Positions 11,875-22,783 of a stretch of 64,000 nt of DNA are shown here, piece after piece. The position numbers and the translations under genes were made by a program. Source of the DNA: Acholoe squamosa (Eukaryota; Annelida; Polychaeta; Phyllodocida; Polynoidae); NCBI GenBank assembly GCA_949317995.1, contig OX439046.1:63101355-63165354 (forward strand), given 5' to 3'. Each line of letters starts with the position of its first letter. Position 1 is the first letter of the stretch. The notes beneath the pieces are model-generated. The model saw nothing but the letters and a program-made list of their open reading frames with translations, was not told the DNA's origin and did no database searches.

Positions 11875-13870
11875 TATATGCTTGTACTTTCAAACTACAA
11901 ATTCAAATGTTGTACTAGAGATTTCCTTGTGAGTGTTAGACCCATGCATCATGAAGGCAATGTGACAATAAGCATAAAATCACTGCCACCTCCCTGTTAC
12001 ACTACCAGACCACCTCCCACACACCATGATGACATACCTCCTTCTTCCAGTTCCTCCACCCCAAATTCCTCAAGACCAGCCTGTGCACCATCACCCACTC
12101 ACCTCCACAGACCCCAAGCACTGAAAGGAAACAGAGTGTCAACATTTTGATTTGTCCCCTCCATTCAGTTGCCAAGGCAACGTCAGACACCATAACGACC
12201 AATCAATGACACTGATGGTCTCCATAGCAACGGATGAGATGTCATAGGAAATGAGGGGGCAGCACTGAAATGAAGGGGTGATGTAAGGAGGAAGTGAGGA
12301 TAGATGGGGAACACAATGTTTATGCCTTCATGGCTACTGACCTCATCATCTGGCTCTGGTTCTGGTAGAGGTTTCTGGAAGACTGCTTGTTGTAGATACA
12401 GAGGGTGATCACTCTAGTTGTAATGTGTCCATGGCTACTCACTCTCCTGAGAAGAATAAGCGGGAGTGATGGGAGATTTAGATAGAAAGCTCTATTTATC
12501 CTGGGGATAGTCTGATGAGTGAAGTTTAAGAACAATGTCTGCATATCAGATTGGAAACTTTGCTACTATATCTTGTAAAAGAAATGTTCACTCAGATTGC
12601 AGCCAACTAATCTGATGCAATGTATTGTGCTGCGGTAAATGCATTTATTGTTCTAATTGTTTTCACCCTTAAAACTGTAGATGATAATATCAGTTAAAGC
12701 TACCTCTCTACAATAGGAAACCAGCCTTATCCCCCTCACCTGGTCATTAAAGTCAATGGTAAAAGGGGAGCTCACAAACATACAACCTGTAAAGAAAATT
12801 AAAGTGAAGATCAATAATACTTGTTGTAATAGTGGACATATCAATACTCCACTAATTTGGATATCTTTTTTTTTTCTCAATGTGAAAATATGAACTACCT
12901 TATCTCTTCTCAATATAGATCTATGCATGTTCACTGCCATAGACTAATTATTGAGACATGGATAGAAACAAATAGATTTGATTGCCACAATAAAATGTAT
13001 TAAAGTTTACTCTGAGGAAGGGTCTAAGTGTAAGTTGGGTAAAGTGCCCAAGCTAGGCTTAATGCCTGACCTACCTCATCGGTTTTAATATGCTATGAAA
13101 CCAGGAATAATGTTATGAAAACCCCAAAAGCCCATAGGCAAGGATTTGATTTATGGAGATGTGTAGTTTCCACACTTTGGCTTCAGACCCAATGGATCTG
13201 TTTTTGATGTTAAATATCTGGGTGCCACATTGTAGAAACCCCAGGCTAGGAAGTCACAAACCAAACAATACAAAGTGGGATGACGCCTCGGGTATAGACA
13301 GAGGAAGACATGTGGGGTGTCTTTGTGTTACATATATGATCTCCCAAAATGCACATACTTGCCGAAGGTACCTCAAAATTTAGTCCTGTGATCTGGAAAC
13401 ATGGCTTGCCACCTTATCCAAAATGACTACTGTTAACTATTAATTTTGAGGACTGAGGAATATTAAAAGTTTTCTATTTGAATGCTCTCAGCATTTACGA
13501 AGATAACCTTGGCAACTACCTTCAAACCACATGATGTATTGCATTGGGGCATCACAACTTGTCAGGAGTACATCAGTCCTGTCCGATTGAATACCATATC
13601 AGTTCCCAAATGCTTTCCACTCAACCCTCTTCCACCTCTATCTCCTACCTATCATAACTATATAGAAGCCTTGAGGCAGTTGCAGCATCCTAAATTCTAA
13701 TTGACCTCCATATGTTCTCACCATCATTCAGTATTAGGACTTTCACTTTACTTGTTCTCTCCTTGCTTGCCAAACCTGATTATGTCACTCTCTGTGGTAA
13801 TTCTATTAACAGTAGCCACGTTTTGTAACAAACAGAAAGTGGCAAGGAACTGTCTTGCACTTGTAGTATC
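11875..13870 (+). repeat. Local tandem duplication in block C, copy a
   Basis: A direct repeat of about 2 kb, followed immediately by a second copy at 13871-15690. Both start at ATATGCTTGTAC and run to CTTGTAGTATCAC. Each carries one X-box pair and one E segment. The short open frames shared by both copies, such as the one at 13701-13898, are not kept in unit 3 (about 59620-59710), so they are not taken as genes. Confidence 0.85.
12168..12231. promoter_or_regulatory. X-box pair, copy 1
   Basis: GTTGCCAAGGCAAC at 12168 and GTCTCCATAGCAAC at 12218 fit, with one or two deviations, the RFX X-box consensus GTTRCCATGGYAAC. Start-to-start spacing is 50 bp, the same as in the four other copies. No adjacent gene was identified, so a promoter role is inference only. 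Confidence 0.5.
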
Positions 13871-14103
13871 ACATATGCTTGTACATTCAAACCACTAATA
13901 GTAATAAATGTAGTACTAGAGAGTTCCTTATAAGTGTTAGACCCATGCATCATAAAGACAAAGTGACAATGAGGTCCTTCTTCAAGTCCGTCTACCCCAA
14001 TTTCCTCAAGACCTTGCTGTGCACCATCGCAGGCTCACCTCCACAGACCCCATCCATTGAAAGGAAACAGAGTATCGACATTTTGATTTGTCCCCTCCAC
14101 ACA

Positions 14104-14167
14104 CTTGCCATGGCAACATCAGACACCATGACGACCCATCAATGACACTGATGGTCTCCATAGCAAC
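14104..14167. promoter_or_regulatory. X-box pair, copy 2
   Basis: CTTGCCATGGCAAC at 14104 and GTCTCCATAGCAAC at 14154, again 50 bp apart. Same context as copy 1 within the tandem duplication. Confidence 0.5.
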
Positions 14168-15139
14168 GGATGAGAGGTCATAGGAAATGAGGGAGGTGGT
14201 GCTGAAGTGAAGGGGTGATGTAAGGAAGAAGTGGGGGTAGATGGGCAGTGCAATGTTAGTTTATGCTCCCATGGTTACTGAATGAGATTGATAACCTTGC
14301 TACTATATCTTGTATATTAAATGTTCACTCAGATTGCAGCCAACTAATCTAATGCAATGATTTGTGCTGCTGTAAATGCATTTATTGTTGTAATTGTTTT
14401 CACCCTTAAAACTATAGATGATTATATCAGTTAAAGCTGCAATAGGAAACCAGACTTATCCCCCCTCACCTAGTCACTTAAGGCAATGGTAAAGGTGGAG
14501 CTCACAAACATACAACCTGTAAAGGAATTTAAGGCAAAGATCAATAATACTTGTTGCAATAGTGGGCATATCAATACTCGCTAATTTGGATATTATTTTT
14601 TCTCAATATAAAAATATATGTACTATTTTATCTCTTCTCAATATAGATCTATGGATGTTTACTACAATAGACTAATTATAGGGACAGAGATAGAAATGAA
14701 TAGATTTGATAACCACAATACAATGTGTTAAATTTTACTCTGAGGAGGGTTCCAAGTGTAAGTGGGGTAAAGTGCCCAAGCTAGGCTTTATGCCTTACCT
14801 ACCTCATTAATATGCTATTAAATAGGAATAAAGTTATGAACCCCAAAAGGCTATAGACAAGGATTTGATTTGCGGAGATGTGTAGTTTCCACACTCTGGC
14901 TTCAGACCCCATGGTGCTACCCTCCTTGAATGAATATGTTTTTGATGTTAAAATCTCTGGCTGCCACATTGTAGAAACCCCAGGCTGGGAAGTCACAAAT
15001 CAAAGAAAACAAAGTGGGATGGCACCTTGGGGTATAGATGAAGGAAGTGTGGGATGTCTTTGTGTTATATATATGATGTCCCAAGACACATATGCTTGCT
15101 TAAGGTACCCCACAATTTAGTCCTGTAATCTGGAAACAT

Positions 15140-15224
15140 CCCACTCAACAAAAAAACTTTATTTAATGTCAAAAGAATGTTTTTAATGTTATGAAACATT
15201 TTGCAACGTTTTTTGTTGACTGGG
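15140..15224. mobile_element. 85-bp palindromic MITE
   Basis: Ends CCCACTCAACAAAAAAAC and GTTTTTTGTTGACTGGG are imperfect inverted repeats. The interior holds repeated AATGTT phrases. The paralogous site at 13400 reads GGAAACATGGCTTGCC without the insert, giving a 2-bp AT target duplication. No coding capacity. Confidence 0.75.
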
Positions 15225-16194
15225 ATGACTTGCCACCTCATCCAAAATGACTATTGTTTTGTATTTAAGAACTGAGGTATCTTAAAGTTTTTATGCTTTA
15301 TTGCTCTCAGCATTTAAGAAGGTAACCTTGGCAACTACCTTCAAACCACATGATGTATTGCATTGGGGCATCACAACTTTCAGGAGTACATCAGTCCTGT
15401 CTGATTGACATACCATATCAGTTCCCAAATGCTTTCCACTCAACCCTCTTCCACCTCTCTCTCCTACCTATCATAATTATATAGAAGTCTTGAGGCAGTT
15501 ACAGCATCCTAAATTCTAATTGACCTCCATATGTTCTCACCATCATTCAGTATTAGGACTTTCACTTTACTTGTTCTCTCCTTGCTTGCCAAACCTGATT
15601 ATGTCACTCTCTGTGGTAATTCTGTTAACAGTAGCCATGTTATGTAACAAACAGAAAGTGGCAAGGAACTGTCTTGCACTTGTAGTATCACTGATTTCAT
15701 CCAGTTGCGTATTTGGCATTAACCCTCAACCACATCCTTGCTTTCCCACACTGAGGACATACACAGAATCTCTGGATGAAGAATATTCTTGTTGTCGTAT
15801 TTCGCTTCTAGTAATGTGGTGTTGTCTCTTCTGGTCAAATAGTTTTACATCTGCTTGAAAAGCAGGATTCTGGAATAGGTTTTACTATGCATGCTTTGCA
15901 ATATATTCATGAATATTGTATTTATGTTTATAGCACAATTCAGCTATTCTGGCCTCTACAGTACCCTTTTCCGTATATCACCAGTTAATTATCAGAGTAT
16001 ATATGCACCAAGAATGACAAATATTGTATTTCTGTGAAACAGAATGTAGTGGTGCTGTTTTGAATCTGGGTGCCTTCTCAATTATTTTGTACATGGTTTT
16101 CTTTTTTAGTGTAACTCCAAGAGTTACACTTATTTTCTTAAGTGTAACACTTACATCTTACATGCAAAAACCAATGAGAAACACATAGCCAAAG

Positions 16195-16262
16195 TCGGGG
16201 TTCATACCCATACACTTCTGATCCTAATACCAGCTTGCTATGGACTGGGCCACACGGTTTGG
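16195..16262 (-). repeat. tRNA-derived SINE head, block C copy 1
   Basis: On the minus strand there is an A-box-like GTGGCCCAGTCCATAGCA and, about 35 bases on, a B-box-like GGTATGAACCCC. The paralog at 38455-38525 keeps a better B box (GGTACGAACCCC). The tRNA fold is incomplete, so it is read as a SINE head or tRNA relic rather than a functional tRNA gene. Confidence 0.5.
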
Positions 16263-17187
16263 CGAGAGAGGGTGGGTTAGAATCAGGTCTATGATATGAG
16301 TCAATAGTATGATACAAAGCCCAGGGAGGTCACTCACATATAATTAGTATACATTTAATGTGTGAAAATATCCTACAGTCTGGTTTCCCCTTCTCCCTCC
16401 GTATATGCTACGGTAGGCCATACCTAACCAACAACTCCGAGAATGACAAATGTATTTCTGTAAAACAGAATGCCAACTTTGGTAATGTCTATTGCATATC
16501 ACATGTATACTCAGATGAAGGGCAGCTGATATTCTTTTCCATTTATAAAGCTTATCAAGGAAGAATATTTAATGTATTCAGGTCTAGAAAAACTGTTCCA
16601 GATTGTATTTTTTATAGATTGTTTTATAAACTGAGATTTTAGAATTGCCCCTTATTAACAGGAGCTATTCCATCAATATTAATTCTGGCAGAACACCGCT
16701 GATCTGTTCATTTCTTTTGTTCCATGCATAGTAACCTATAGAGGAAAATCCTTGGCTCACCATGGACTACCCACTTGATTTGCTTGTGAATCCTTGACCG
16801 ACATTCTACAGCACGGGAAGCATAGCGAACCCTGACACTGTTTGAAAGCAAAAACAATTGCCCAATGCTATGTTTGAACATGTAAATTAGCACATTTGAA
16901 TTCTGGACTCAAAATCTTAATTAAATTCATTGAGTCTTAAAATATGCTGTATTGAAAAGCAAGCATAAGTCAGGGCTAGAGGAAGACACTTTTTGAATTG
17001 TCAACAGAACAAGTTATAGCACAAAACATATGTGGAAAGAGATGACACCCACATTTAAAACACCATTATGAATTACAAACTACTATTGAGCCTTGCTCAG
17101 GGGCTATTCCGAAATCCCCTGAGCAAGGCTTAGTCTGCAGATATGTGCAAGGTGCATTTTAATATCCCATTACATGAATGAATGAAT

Positions 17188-20100
17188 TAGTCAGGTAGCT
17201 GAGGCCTCCCAAATTCTTTTTGCTAAATGTTCTGAGTAGAAGCAGGAAACAAGTTTCATGCATCACAGTGATATAAGGGCCTTCAGTCTCACTTGGTTAG
17301 TGGCCATCTTGGATTTCAGGGTCAAAACCTGAAAAACAGGGTTTTGATCAATATCTGTACTTCCTGTGCAGATATCAACATTACTCTGCTATCTATACCC
17401 ATAGAGTCTAAGGCCAGGGCTCCAATCAATCTATTTCTGGACTTGTTTGACCAATACATTATCATTTGACAAAATTTGGGCAGTCAAAATCTCAATTTAT
17501 GGGTAAATTTCCATCTGATCCAGTTCAAAGACACATGAAATGGTCATGTAAATAGTCTTAGATGATCTAAATAACATTTTTAAAAACTTTATTAATGTCT
17601 TAGCAATGATAAAATTCTATACAGAACATTGCTGCTGTCATGTTTTAACTCCTATGACCTTCAACAGCTGCGGAAGTCGATAAAAGTGAGTTTTGCAATA
17701 TTTGGGTTATCTTGCTGAAATGAAGTACACACTAATGATAGAGCAGTTACATTGGATTAAACAATCTACCTGGTCAAAACTAAATTAGTTTAGGTGATGA
17801 ATAACATCTGAAGTTGTCCTTTGAGTGGTGGCCATCTTGTATTTATTAATTTTCATTTGATTAAGGTCAAAAACACACGAAATGGTCATATAAACAGCCT
17901 CAGATGATCTAGATAACACTTTTAAAAACTTTAATAATGTCATAGCAATGATACAAATTCATACAGAACATTGCTGAAGTCATGCCTTAACACCTAAGAC
18001 ATTCAATAGCTGCGGGAGTCAATAAAAATGAGTTTTGCAATACTAAAGTTATCTTACTGGTCTACACTAATGATAGAGCAGTAACTTCTAATACAACAAT
18101 TTACCTGCCCCATAATACCTCAGTTTGTTCTTGAATAACATATTCCCCTCAATATCATTCCTTTGATTGGCAGCCATCTTGCATTTGCCTTTGAATCCAT
18201 GAATAACATTGGTAAAATAGGTGGAGGGTTGGTTGGTATAAAACAGAATGACAAAGCAAGAGGTAGGTAGAACATTATGTATAATAAGAGACTCACACAA
18301 TCAGATGATACTTAAAAACTGTTTGATTTAAATGCAGAAGAGAACACTTCAGTTATTAAAGGACAAGGACTTTGGATCTAAGAGAATGAAAAAGATCTTG
18401 TTGATAAAGCCCATATGGCTGAAAAGTTGAGATGTACTCATGTATTTGAGAGATAATCTACAGAGTTTGTATCCCATGCCCCAGGTGATGTAACCACTGA
18501 GAGAGCTAGAATGGCTTGCTCACTGCTGAAGCTGTGTGAAAAAGAAAGTGTGTGAATGACAGGCTAATGATTAAGACAGTTTAGTTTCAGGAACACATAA
18601 CAATAAAAAATCTTCATACATTTCACATGAGGTGTGTTGTGGATCTGAATGTTTGAAAGAGTGCTGTGTCAATCAAGGCAGATTGGAATCTCTTTACAAG
18701 GATAATTGTAGCCCTTGAAGCTGGCCAGAATGTGGATGTTGACAATGATAGAGTATAAATTGTCTCCAGTGCAGAGCATAAATATTGTCTTCATTGGCAA
18801 GCTTAAATGTTTTCTTGTGTATTCCAAGAAACAAGGCAGAGCTGAAGAAAATTCTGGAGCGAGACAAAGGAGAGGCCCAATCACCATCAGAACTCAACAA
18901 GACATGCACTGTCATAAATGGTGTGGCTATTGCACAAGCCCTCGGAAATCAATCTACCATGACATATTTTGGCTATTTACCAGACAGGTTCTACAGCCGT
19001 ATTCCCTTCCAGTTTATCCTGTGGCAAGTGTGGATGTTTTTGACCAATATATATTCAGAGGTATGTGAAGGCTGAAGCACGTAGAAACTAGTGCAAAGTT
19101 AACGGTAACAGCAAGTAATGTGCAATCATGAGAACTAAAGATTGGAAACTGGAATAAGTTTGTCAGGCCAGAGAGAAACAAATCAAGTCTAGTCAACTTC
19201 CTTTGCACTGAGTTCCGAGAAATGCACCATAGAAATGGGGATTTAATAGTAAGGTGGTGCTTTACCGATCGCAATAATGTATGGTGTTCAAAAGCCAAAG
19301 ATTCATCACCACTGATTTCTGACCATGAAGAAGCTGATATGTATAATCCTGGAAGCAAGTAAGCCACTGGTGAGGTTCAAGCAAACAAATGTCAGTGCCC
19401 AGGGCACTGATGCATTGGGTCTTCTGATAGCACATGTATAATAATGTCATTATTGTGTGAAAATGTCTCGATACAGACAGGCACCTCTGGCAACAGCACA
19501 TATACACCAGTTCATAGAATTGAAGTTCATGACCTTGAGATTATGTAGATTGTGTTATCAAAGGTAACTGCTCTATCATAGGTGTAAACCTTAATTTCAG
19601 TAAGAAATACTGCAAAATTATTTTTTTTATCAACTTCCGCAGCTGTTGAAGGTCATAGGTGTTAAAACATGACTTCAGCAATGTGTTGTATGAACTTTTA
19701 TCATTGCTATGACATTAATAAATTTTTAAAAGTGTTATCTTGATCATCTGAGGCTGTTTATATGACCATTTCATGTGTTTTTGACCTTAATCCGATTAAA
19801 ATTAGTAAATCCAAGATGACCACCACTCACAGGACAATTTTAGATGGATTGCATTATTCATGACCTAAACTTGTGGTTTAGACCAGATAGATTGTTTAAT
19901 CAAATGTATTTTCTCTATCAACAGTGTATACTTGATTTCAGCAAGATAACCCAAATATTGCAAAACTCACTTTTATTGACTTCTGCAGCTTCCGCAGATT
20001 TTTTATAAGTGGTATCTAGATCATCTGAGACTATTTATATGACCATTTCATGTGTCTTTGACCTTGATTGGATGAAAATTTACCCATAAATTGAGAATGT

Positions 20101-20418
20101 GCAGCCATTTTAATTAATGTATTGGTCAAACAAGTCCAGAAATAAATTGATTAGAACCCTGACCTTAGGATCTATGGGTATAGATAGCAGAATAATGTTG
20201 ATATCTGCACAGGAAGTACAGATATTGATCAAAAGCCTGTTTTCCAGGTTTCAAACCTGAAATCCAAGATGGCCACTAACCAAGTGAGATGCCGGTCCGA
20301 TTTTTTTTTCTAAAGGCCCACATATCACTGTGATGCATGAAACTTGTTTCCTGCTTCTACTCAGAACTTTTAGCAAAAATTGTTTATAGGCTGCTATCTG
20401 GCCCCAGCTACCTGACTA
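17188..20418. mobile_element. Foldback-type DNA transposon with long inverted arms
   Basis: The ends TAGTCAGGTAGCTGAGGCC and GGCCCCAGCTACCTGACTA are inverted repeats. They open inverted arms of about 0.9 kb (17188 to about 18105, and about 19545 to 20418). Each arm carries internal tandem repeats of about 330 bp, marked by GAAATGGTCATRTAAA and AGCTGCGGRAGTC. The paralogous sites at 39395 and 61700 read GAATGAATGAATAGTT without the insert, giving a 3-bp AAT target duplication. The central part holds a decayed open frame (separate entry). Superfamily not assigned; long arms with internal repeats resemble foldback elements. Confidence 0.85.
18715..19420 (+). pseudogene. Decayed ORF inside the foldback element
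   Basis: Translation in shifting plus-strand frames gives pieces that together resemble an uncharacterised protein family common in invertebrate genomes. These are NGVAIAQALG followed by an aromatic-rich stretch, VDVFDQY, then WNKFVRPERNKSSLVNFL, and finally HEEADMY. The last matches the place where that family has an HEEADTR-type acidic motif. In-frame stops follow VDVFDQYIFRGM, and further stops lie near 19130 and 19360. The family assignment is from memory of motif order and is tentative. The link to transposition is inferred only from its position between the inverted arms. Confidence 0.4.
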
Positions 20419-20940
20419 AATAGTTGACCCCATCTTGTCTCATTGATGTCTGCACAGTAAAATTTGTGGATCAACATGGTAAAATGTACGCCCACGAGGG
20501 GGTGCGCGGGCGTACCTTTTGACAGAGTTGAACCACAAATATAGAAATTACCCTTTTTAACATGAAGGATGACACCCCACTGGCTTTTCATTATGGAGAA
20601 CCAAATCAAATTCGTTAACTGACTCTGGCTTCAGACCCACCCCATGAGTTTCCTACTTGGATAAATCTCCATTTCATGTTAAGTTTCTCTATGCCACATT
20701 TGTAGAAACCCCAGCGCAGGATGTCACAAGGAACTGCAAATCTAAGTCTACGGAGTTGATGGTGTCTCAGAGCATAGACAGACAAAGGTGGGAAGTCATA
20801 CATTATGTTACAAGTCACCCAGGAGCTTTTCCAAACATAGCACATAACATAAGTGCTCTTAAATAGAAGAACTGCCTACCATCTCACCCAGAATTACTAG
20901 AGGTAACCACTGAAAGAGAAATCTTTCAGGGATCCTTTCT
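20419..20940 (+). repeat. Block C, copy 1, right of the foldback element (E segment)
   Basis: Continues block C after the insertion. It carries an E segment (about 20620-20870) with GCCACATTTGTAGAAACCCC and the minus-strand open frame shared in part with 39546-39758. E segments also occur at about 13160-13400, 14890-15130, 37610-37860, 39520-39740 and 58390-58640. The shared open frame is broken in most copies, so no gene is called. Confidence 0.65.
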
Positions 20941-21496
20941 TTGGATACACAACAAATCCTCAATTCACGGCCAACTGACGGCTGTCAGTCACTGATGGAC
21001 GGCGTAATTGTTTCTAGTTCTATTAGAGCTTGGAGCATGATTATTTGGTTCGCTATTAATCCCTAATCTTTGTAATTCCACTATCACTGCACACCGGCGG
21101 TCGACTCTGGCCGCCAGTTGGCAGCCTTCACTGCATGTGACGTCATAACCTCCTGACCTAGTTGGGCCTCACAACGGGGCTCGCTCAGATCAGCTGCCTG
21201 TAGCATCAGGCTGATCCAGATCAACTGCCTATAGCACTACGAATTCCCCATAGCGTTACAGCCATCAGTGGATCAGTGGCACTCGCCAGAGGCACGTGAT
21301 ATCTGTTCAGAGGGGTGAGGAATTGGTCACTAAAACATTTAGAGTATGATAATATCTTTGCAGTAAATGCAAAAGTGACATATGGTCCCAGGCATATTTC
21401 TAATGTTTTGGGGCTCGGAAAAAAGTAGAATACCAGCTTTTAACACACACAGAGGGAGCAGATCATATGAGACTTCAAGTGGAGATTTTTCAGCAA

Positions 21497-21575
21497 AGTC
21501 AGGATAGTGTAGTGATAACAAGTTTACCCTGATATCAGAAGATCCTGAGTTCAATTCCAGCCAAGGGGTGCTCTG
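21497..21575 (+). repeat. tRNA-derived SINE head, plus strand
   Basis: A-box-like AGTGTAGTGATAAC and B-box-like GAGTTCAATTCC are separated by about 36 bases, ending near CCAGCCAAGGGGTG. The sequence is diverged from any working tRNA, so it is a SINE head or relic. Confidence 0.5.
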
Positions 21576-21780
21576 GAAAAGCTGCACATTTTCAACCAGA
21601 ACTTTTTGTTATACAAATAATTTATTTACCTGATATTTTCTGACTTAGCAGATGTTGAAGATTCTGTCATTTTTCAAGCAAGCATCTCAATTAGTTACAA
21701 AGTTAGGTCTTAGAAAAATACACTGCAATAGATGAGATGTTTCCTATTAAACTGAAAAAAACAACAAAACGTTTCACAGC

Positions 21781-21853
21781 ACCACCGAGGCACGAACCTC
21801 AGACCCCTCACATGCAAAGCTAGAATGCTACCACTGTGCCACCACTACAACTG
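21781..21853 (-). repeat. tRNA-Ala-like SINE head, minus strand
   Basis: Read on the minus strand it has TGGCACAGTGGTAGCA (A box), CTTTGCATG (an anticodon-loop-like TGC) and GAGGTTCGTGCCTC (B box). The order and spacing match tRNA-Ala(TGC). The acceptor stem does not pair well and there is no sign of a working gene, so a tRNA-derived SINE is preferred. Confidence 0.55.
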
Positions 21854-22627
21854 TTGAGCCAGGGTGCAATAGGCATATAAGTAGGACTGTGCCCTACTTA
21901 CTGAGGACATTGTAGACATTTGTCCTTACTATGGGCATTTTTCCTTATTATGGTAACTCCAGTCTGTGTTTCCTATTAGTATAAAGGGCCTCATATGACC
22001 AATGACATCTCATTGTAGTAGGTCTATGGTTGAAATATCTTATTGATGGTGCCACTTTCAACACCTGCCTTGCTAGCACAGATAGGAGCTCAAAGGAGTC
22101 ACAATCAGGAGCTACCCAGATCAAATCCCACCAAGGAGCAATAAGGTAACTGAAACCAGGAATACACAAACTATTCATGGATTTACTTAGACTGCCATAA
22201 TAAGTTGAATATTCAATCGTCTGAAATCCTTGTATGTATGAAACAATGGGCTTTTGTCATAGGGTGCCCTAAATTTCTATACTTGTTTAAAGTGTTTATC
22301 AAACAACTCATGAGTTGGGCTTAATACATCCTACAGCTGAGTAGTTTAATAAATGCTACAAATGCAGGGCTACGTAACGATTACAATCTAGCCTGTTTGT
22401 AAGCCCTTTGTAAGACCTAGGATGTAGTAGGGTAAGAAAGCCTCCTGCAATGTTGGAGCCTGTTCAGTAGGGTTCAGCATTGCCTCACCCTCTTCATAGA
22501 GATACTCAGACAATGTGCTATTCTCTTCTATTATGTTACTCCAGTAAAACCTCTAAAGAGACTCAGACACTGTTGGAGTATGGCAATAGAGAGGGTGCAG
22601 CTGGGCTATACACACTCTAGAGTAGAG

Positions 22628-22778
22628 CAGGGGCGTAGGAAAAGGGCAGGGGGACAGGGGGGCCTTGGCCCCCCCAATAATGAAGAGCTTCCCTATATAA
22701 GCCTATATACAAAATATAGCAGGCCCCCCAACTGAGACCCCTGGGCCCCCCAATAAAAATTTGCTTCCTATGCCCCTG
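22628..22778. mobile_element. 151-bp MITE with CAGGGGC ends
   Basis: Inverted ends CAGGGGCGTAGGAAA and GCTTCCTATGCCCCTG, a G/C-run-rich body (GGGGGGCC, GGCCCCCC) and a 5-bp flanking duplication TAGAG (22623-22627 and 22779-22783). No coding capacity. Confidence 0.8.
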
Positions 22779-22783
22779 TAGAG

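Larger units (their letters stand above)
13871..15690 (+). repeat. Local tandem duplication in block C, copy b
   Basis: Second copy of the 2-kb unit starting at 11875. It is shorter through small deletions and carries an extra 85-bp MITE at 15140-15224. Confidence 0.85.
10010..17187 (+). repeat. Block C, copy 1 (left of the foldback element)
   Basis: Homologous to 35220-39390 and about 54780-61710. Landmarks are GTAATTGAAACGTACA, the GCATGTTCTTGATAAAAGA region, the paired X-box region, and a segment I call E around GAAACCCCAGG...GTCACAA. The far end, around TGAATGAATGAATAGTT, is where the foldback transposon has entered this copy. Part of the block is locally duplicated (11875-13870 and 13871-15690). 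No gene is supported. Confidence 0.75.
20941..22620. other. Unique-looking sequence with tRNA-derived SINE heads
   Basis: No paralogous block was found here. It contains two tRNA-like heads on opposite strands (21497-21575 and 21781-21853, separate entries). No gene with recognisable motifs was seen. Confidence 0.45.

Noticed and set aside
13701..13898. A 65-codon hydrophobic frame repeated at 15520-15858
   Set aside because: Identical because of the local tandem duplication; the diverged unit 3 counterpart near 59620 does not keep the frame.
21781..21853. A functional tRNA-Ala gene
   Set aside because: The A and B boxes are present but the acceptor stem does not pair and no terminator run follows; a SINE head fits better.
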